A DNA stretch of 64,000 nucleotides, taken from positions 209,728,746 through 209,792,745 of the forward strand of contig CM073590.1 of assembly GCA_037074705.1 (NCBI GenBank). The letters run 5' to 3'. The stretch comes from Zhengitettix transpicula. Lineage: Eukaryota; Arthropoda; Insecta; Orthoptera; Tetrigidae. Position 1 is the stretch's first letter; every line of letters begins with the position of its first letter. Both the position numbers and the translations under genes were made by a program. Below, piece after piece: positions 58,801-64,000 of the stretch. The notes below the pieces were generated by a model. The model was not told the DNA's origin. It searched no databases and worked only from the letters and a program-made list of their open reading frames with translations.

Positions 58801-59200
58801 AGGAACATATAAATTGCTCCACTGTTCTTAATATTCCAGTTTATATGAGGAATGTTGAATCACTGGAGGGTGGGGTGTTTATTCAACGGATAGTTATTCT
58901 AATAGCAAGTTTTCCGCGGTGTCAGTATCAGTTTCTCGAAATGAAAAATAATCGCACTTATCCGAATAAATAATTTGTAGAGGAATAGAAGAGTATGTAA
59001 GGAAGATAAATCATGTAATGTATATGTGAACTATTTATTATTTAAGTGTTTATTGTTCCACTAACTCATTCCACATCATCAGGATAATAGATGTAATATT
59101 CAAGAATTCTGGGAGCTGTTATGATGCGAGCGTCTAGGCTTGATCAACAATGTGCGAATTAAGTTACCATTTTTGATTAACAGTATAAGCAGTTCCTTTA
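55831..59200. other. AT-rich DNA, no gene recognised
   Basis: No gene, RNA or shared repeat found. At 56714-56755 a weak GAAACGTA-type motif (minus strand) may be another decayed hammerhead. Confidence 0.5.
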
Positions 59201-59695
59201 ATATTTTGAGGGAGGTTTTGTTCGTCTGGCTGGATAGTGTTTCGTAGCTGCTAATCTCGTGGCGAGTTGAGTTATTTGGCCGCGACGCACCCGCATGGTC
59301 TCACAGGCAGGCTCGTGTGTGAGCTTGTGTGTGTGTAGACCTGCATGCCATTGTTGGTCGGACAAAAAACGAAGCCGCCGCCGCCGCTGAGGCCCATAAA
59401 TGTTTATGCGAAGACATAAAGATTGCGCGGCGACACAGGCCCCCTCCACCGGGCCGGGACTCGGGAGCGACGACCCTGCGTGCTGAACAATGCCTGACCC
59501 GCGCAACAGGGCCCGAGGTAGCCTTGGTCTGGCCTGGCCTGGTCTCGCCACGTCTCACGCGCATCCGGTCCAGCCGGCCAAACTTGCCAAGGACATCCTC
59601 CTTATCACTGGTGGGGAGAGGAGGGGACGCCAAATATTACAACACCACACTTCGCAAGTCGCTGATGCTTCAGTTAAAAAGTGGGACGTAATTCG
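59200..59695. other. CpG-rich block, unidentified
   Basis: The strongest GC/CpG-rich stretch in the window (gaagccgccgccgccgctga, ccaccgggccgggactcggg, gggcccgaggtagcc), with a tandem ggcctggcctgg. Open frames exist on both strands (plus 59329-59691; minus 59551-59198 and 59633-59301), as expected when stop codons are rare, and none shows a known domain. cccataaatgtttatgcg contains Abd-B/Cdx-like TTTATG words. It may be a regulatory CpG cluster or an exon. Confidence 0.35.
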
Positions 59696-59747
59696 CTAAA
59701 CCATAGTAATTTAGATTTTGGGTCTGGTGGTGATGAGCGCCAAACCA

Positions 59748-59776
59748 CTCGACTGAGCAAATCGTGTTCAGTCGAG
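59748..59776. repeat. Perfect 9-bp inverted repeat
   Basis: ctcgactga, 11-bp spacer, tcagtcgag. Could form a small hairpin. No T-run follows, so it is not a terminator-like element. Confidence 0.7.
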
Positions 59777-59969
59777 AACGGCCCACCCCCATACTTACCT
59801 TCTAGAAACTAGTGGCAATGCTTATAGTGATTGGTTGGTTTGGTGGTCACCGAATCATTCTATTCATATAAATCAATCCGTCTGTTATAAGCGGATTTGG
59901 CGAGGCTGAATACTTCTTCTCTCGCGAAACCAACAATGGCGCAATAAGTACTTACAAAACAATAAAACA

Positions 59970-60300
59970 CACAATTTTTTTGGGTTATTTCATTTTTTTT
60001 CTTGACATAATCTCCTTTCAGCTCGATATACTTCGGCCAGAGTGCTTCATTTTTTTTTTCAATTTGATCAACAAAGGAAGGTCCTCAAAGCGGGCGATTG
60101 TATTGTTTGTAATATCCCCGTTACATGTGATTTTTTTTTCAGCTTTGTTAAATAGAAAAATGTTCCAGCGGATCAAAACTAGGGAATATGGCGGAACCCC
60201 ATCAGTAAGAAATTTGATTCAACAAGTTTGCTTGTGTTCAACCGTGCGGTGAAAGAGCACTTTCGTATTGTCCAGTTGTGGATGTTTTTCCTTTACTTCT
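59970..60300 (-). pseudogene. Mariner transposase C-terminal relic
   Basis: The minus strand reads ARLNTSKLVESNFLLMGFRH-IP (the N-A-R-P-H-T-x-x-L-V block after the second Asp). A frameshift follows, then DGVPPYS (the P-P-Y-S-P-D-L block, damaged), FEDLPLL, and EALWPKYIELKGDYVKK (the W-x-x-C-I-x-x-x-G-D-Y-V-E-K tail). This order is specific to mariner transposases. The third catalytic Asp region is unreadable and the N-terminal two-thirds are absent. It is older than the mariner at 30588-31841. Confidence 0.65.
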
Positions 60301-60380
60301 TGGCTCGAACGGTCCAGTGACGACACATAATAGTCTAAAATATATAGTTCATACTTTTTTAAAAACTTGGTGTACAAAAA

Positions 60381-60617
60381 GTATTTTATTGACGTACCAA
60401 AATTATATTATATCGATAAATTTCACTGAATTCACTATTATGCCGTATTAATAATTTATATGATTTTTTCATGAGTTTTAAGCGATAGCAACGACCGATA
60501 TAGTATGGGGGAACTATATCGGCCTTTGCGGATATTCAGGAGATCATTTTGAATCAACGAATGTGTTGAAAGTAGCCATTTATATGTTAATCTTTTAGTG
60601 CATGATTTCTTATATTT
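60381..60617 (+). repeat. Repeat C, copy 1
   Basis: Runs from tattttattgacgtaccaaa through tttcatgagttttaagcgat, tttgcggatattcaggag, atcaacgaatgtgttgaa and gtagccatttatatgttaat to gatttcttatattt. It aligns with 61654-61873. It holds a perfect 9-bp inverted repeat (ccgatatag at 60495-60503, ctatatcgg at 60514-60522). Flanking strings agttcatactt (near 60347 and 60629) are similar on both sides. Confidence 0.85.
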
Positions 60618-61653
60618 ATAAATATACAGTTCATACTTGTTCTGAATACTTGATGTAGATAATTCCGCGTGAGCCCTTAAAAAACAGTGGCCATTACCTT
60701 CCCGGTTGATTTCACCGTCTTTGCTTTGTTCAGAGTCGGTTCGCCTAAAGAAACCGAATGTTTCGGCAAATGTTTTGTTTCTGCAGTCTCCATGTCTCCT
60801 CCATGTTGCATCAACTGACTTAGAAACATTTTAGATTTGCGACACAACAGCGCAAAATCAGCAACGTAATTGTTGACAGGATTTCGTTTATTCTATTGTG
60901 AACAAACGCCGAACCCATTTTGCTGATATTTTTTTTCAGACTCATATTTTTTTCATGCAAAATAGAAATAACTGACCCATATGCTATGGCAGCACAATAT
61001 TTTCAGAAATAAATTTGTTTCGATAGCACCTCTTTGATCTTGTAAGGACTTATTAATGTGGCCTAGTAAAATATCCTTCACCGCTTGGAAATTGCCGAAT
61101 TACATAGTTGACACGTCTGAACACGATTCTACTCGTTCTCATTAATTTGATCATTAAGCTATCGTATGAAAAATTTAATAATTTTCGGTCGTGTATCACG
61201 TTGGCTCAACCCAAAATTCGGTGCAAGAAGATAATAGTTGAATTGACATGTAAATACAAGCAAAATAACTAAATTCTGTCTCATAGTTACATGAACCTAA
61301 AGAATATAATTTTTTTGTCATGTTACAATATGATTCCTTAAATATTTGAGGAAGCATTCATACTGTCAAAATTTTTACTTATGTTTTATATTTATTAATA
61401 AACTTGACTCCTCAGAAGGCTATAATTTTTGTAACGCTGTCGGTACGAGGATTGTTATTAAAACTTAATTCGCTAACACTTCAATTTTGCCGCTAGGAAA
61501 CAAGAGTGTTGTATATTACACTTATTCAGTTATGTTGCAGGAGTTCTTAAAATAAGGAATAGCTCAATTTAAATTTTGCAAATATAATTGGCGGTTAATA
61601 TTTTGGAGCACTAGTCGCCGGAGTTTTGTGTGTAGATTTTGTTTCTTCACAAA
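60618..61653. other. Sequence between the two C repeats
   Basis: AT-rich, with no recognisable protein. It may be the inside of an element bounded by the C repeats, but no coding motif was found. Confidence 0.35.
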
Positions 61654-61873
61654 TATTTTATTGACATACCAAAATGATAGTCTACCGTTAAATTTCACTG
61701 CACGCGTTATTATGCTTTATTAATCATTTCAACAATTTTTTCATGAGTTTTAAGCGACCGAAAAGACCGATATAGCGGTCTTTGCGGATATTCAGACGAG
61801 CATTTTAATCAACGAATGTGTTGAACGTAGCCATTTATATGTTAACAATTTAGAGCATGATTTCTTATATTTT
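61654..61873 (+). repeat. Repeat C, copy 2
   Basis: Same order of blocks and same orientation as 60381-60617. At the hairpin position it has agaccg-atatag-cggtct, a different but again perfect stem. Confidence 0.85.
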
Positions 61874-64000
61874 TTAAACTACATTTTTTATTATGTATTT
61901 TTGTGAATACAATACGAAAAAAATAACCCAAAACATATGAAACGTAACCAAAGTCAATTTGGCTCATGATTAGGTCTGACTTATCAATAACTCATATTAA
62001 TTGGATAATCATGATTTTAATGCAATTATAATACCCTGAGAATGACACTTACATTTTCTTTATTAATAAAAACAAAAAAAACACAGAAAACAAATATTCT
62101 GAAGTTGACCGGCGAACAGAAAAATCTGGCCTGTGGGTTTGACTAAAACATGATGCCAAAAATGTCACATTTCCTTAAGTTCATGTTGTTTTATATCTGC
62201 ATCACAAATTATAAATCAACAGATGCCTCTGGGGTGATACTAAAAGTTATGTTGCATATATGCTACACTATGCACTAATCGGTTAAGTATTACTGACAAT
62301 TGGATTTTTTTTCGTAGCAACCTAGTATTAAAATTTATTCTGTGTCATTTTAGTACACGTTTTATGGTGTTGAGTTGAATCCGTTGATAACCAATGGCGA
62401 TGCAGCCACTTCATGTACTTTAGATGTAAGAAAAATAAATAATTTTTTTATTACACAGATTTTTTTATTTACGGATGAGATTACCAATATTTTTATCTAA
62501 AATATATTAAAATTAAATCTTTAACATTTAATAACTTTTTTAAAATAATATATGTATAAGGATGTAATTAGATAAATAAACAAAACACAAATTAAATTAA
62601 ATTATTTAGTGTTGCCCCGACTTTTACACTTTATATTAATTATTATGTATAGCTCAGTCACATGGACCTCTCTACAGTGTATTAGATTGACAGACACAAA
62701 ATCATTATTGAAGATAAACAATGTATATGGAAATGCATACGACAAATTAAGTTTGTCGGATACTACCGTTTCGTATTTTCAGAATGGGCTGATCAAAACA
62801 CGTCGTCTTCAAAATGCTCCAATTTCCCAAACTCGACTCGCCATCCACTTCATTATCCGTTCTCAAAAAAAGGACACGACTCGCTTATCGCTTTACAATC
62901 ACTGCACTTAAATGTTTTTAAGTCCCCACAGAGATTTTCTACGAAGTTCCTGCTCAACAAACCTCTTTGTCGTTTCCAAAAGATAAAAAGCTTTGATTTT
63001 GATCGCCGCTGCTGTCAACTAACGGCAGACTATGATAACTAACTGCGGCTGAAAACGTAATAATATAATATTAATTGAACGTGTTCGTTGACACGCGTTA
63101 CAGTATTGTACTTAAATGGTTTTGGCTGTACAATTAATAAAAAATTTAATTATTTCAATACTCATTCATTTTTGTAATGTACAATGTTTTGGTCTGGAAA
63201 TGTTTAAATATTTATGTGGTTGTTGCAAATTGATAGTGCGTGAGCCAGTTCATTTATTTCTCTAACATGTTACATATAAAAATAAATGTTATTTTACATG
63301 TTAACAAATTTGCATCAATCTTCATTTCTTTAATTAATACCAAACTTCTCTTACATTTTATATTAACGTCACATTAAAAAATATGGACATAGGTTATATT
63401 TTTTTTAGAAGGTTAATATAATACAGCTGGAAATATGACTGCCGGTGTTGTTATCTATATTTACTTATTTTGGTGCCAAACAAATAATTATTTACTCTTT
63501 TTCACATTCGTATGTTATCCGGTCGTAATAGTTTTATTGAAATTCCAACTTTTAACTTTCTCATTTGATATTATACGTAAATAGCTTAGAAATAATGTTT
63601 GCATTAAACTATAATTGTGGGTAATTTACGCCTACTTGCATAGGCAACCCACCAAGCAGAAGTGTGTGCTGTATAACTCACAGGGGATAATGATAGTCTG
63701 TTTTAGTTCTTTATTCCAAATAAATGGCTTCATACTAAGAGTCGTAGCTTTAGGGCTGATATTAAATTATTATATATTAATCATCATCACACTTAACTGC
63801 ATTGGATGATCGCTAAAGTTTAATTTATTTTTAAATTAAGCTGTACAAATTAGTGTTAATTTTCGAAACAGTGTAATTAAATCGATATGATGATAATTTC
63901 TTTGTTTAGAAACACAACAGAAATATTTTTTGTATAAAAATTTCATAATAAAATAGAAACACGTTTTATTCATCCCATGAGATTCTTGAGAATGAAGTAC
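61874..64000. other. AT-rich DNA, no gene recognised
   Basis: A 100-codon plus frame at 62609-62911 shows no known motif. Nothing else identified. Confidence 0.45.

Noticed and set aside
59198..59699. Frames of 69-120 codons in the CpG-rich block
   Set aside because: Openness on both strands comes from rare stop codons in GC-rich DNA. Low-complexity Ala/Arg/Pro translation.

Overview
The window looks like an AT-rich, gene-poor stretch of a large arthropod genome, most likely an insect. Three things point that way: mariner transposons of the D,D34D type, jockey-type and related LINE remains, and Penelope-like (PLE) remains with hammerhead-ribozyme motifs. I found no intact host protein gene, no rRNA and no convincing functional tRNA. 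It is probably intergenic DNA or a very long intron. No sequence here fixes the species.

Layout. 1-4.4 kb: AT-rich DNA, a two-copy tandem duplication (1321-1523), then a PLE graveyard (2123-3685) with two decayed GIY-YIG endonuclease fragments and hammerhead-like cores. 4.4-8.7 kb: a GC-richer block, LINE reverse-transcriptase scraps, a hAT-like end and the first copy of the poly(A)-tailed family A. 10.3-17.9 kb: repeats D1, B1 and B2, family A copy A2, a tRNA-like B-box element, and an inverted pair of hammerhead-bearing PLE ends (17199-17378). 20.8-27.1 kb: family A copies A3 and A4 (A4 inserted behind the tail of A3, with a target duplication), a complete but broken IS630/Tc1-mariner element (23155-24460), a jockey remnant, a tRNA-like element, repeat E and A5. 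30.6-31.8 kb: a nearly full-length mariner with both terminal repeats and TA duplications. 33.5-48.6 kb: A6, A7, several hammerhead-like motifs, microsatellites, GC-richer blocks and clusters of transcription-factor-like motifs. 45.9-50.8 kb: two LINE reverse-transcriptase ends, the second lying against a seven-unit, 91-bp satellite whose units alternate between two types. 52.8-64 kb: repeats E and D2, a Tc1-like relic, a CpG-rich block, a mariner relic and the paired repeat C.

The elements do not form a pathway. They are a layered record of transposition: DNA transposons disabled by frameshifts, stops and deletions; 5'-truncated retroposons; and PLE fragments of which the ribozyme core is often all that can still be recognised. 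The most notable points are (1) about ten hammerhead-like cores, the best of them next to GIY-YIG remains or inside inverted repeats; (2) the alternating 91-bp satellite; (3) family A with its nested insertion; and (4) repeat C, whose two copies keep a hairpin at the same place using different base pairs. All identifications come from reading the sequence and from memory of the protein families. No database search was run.
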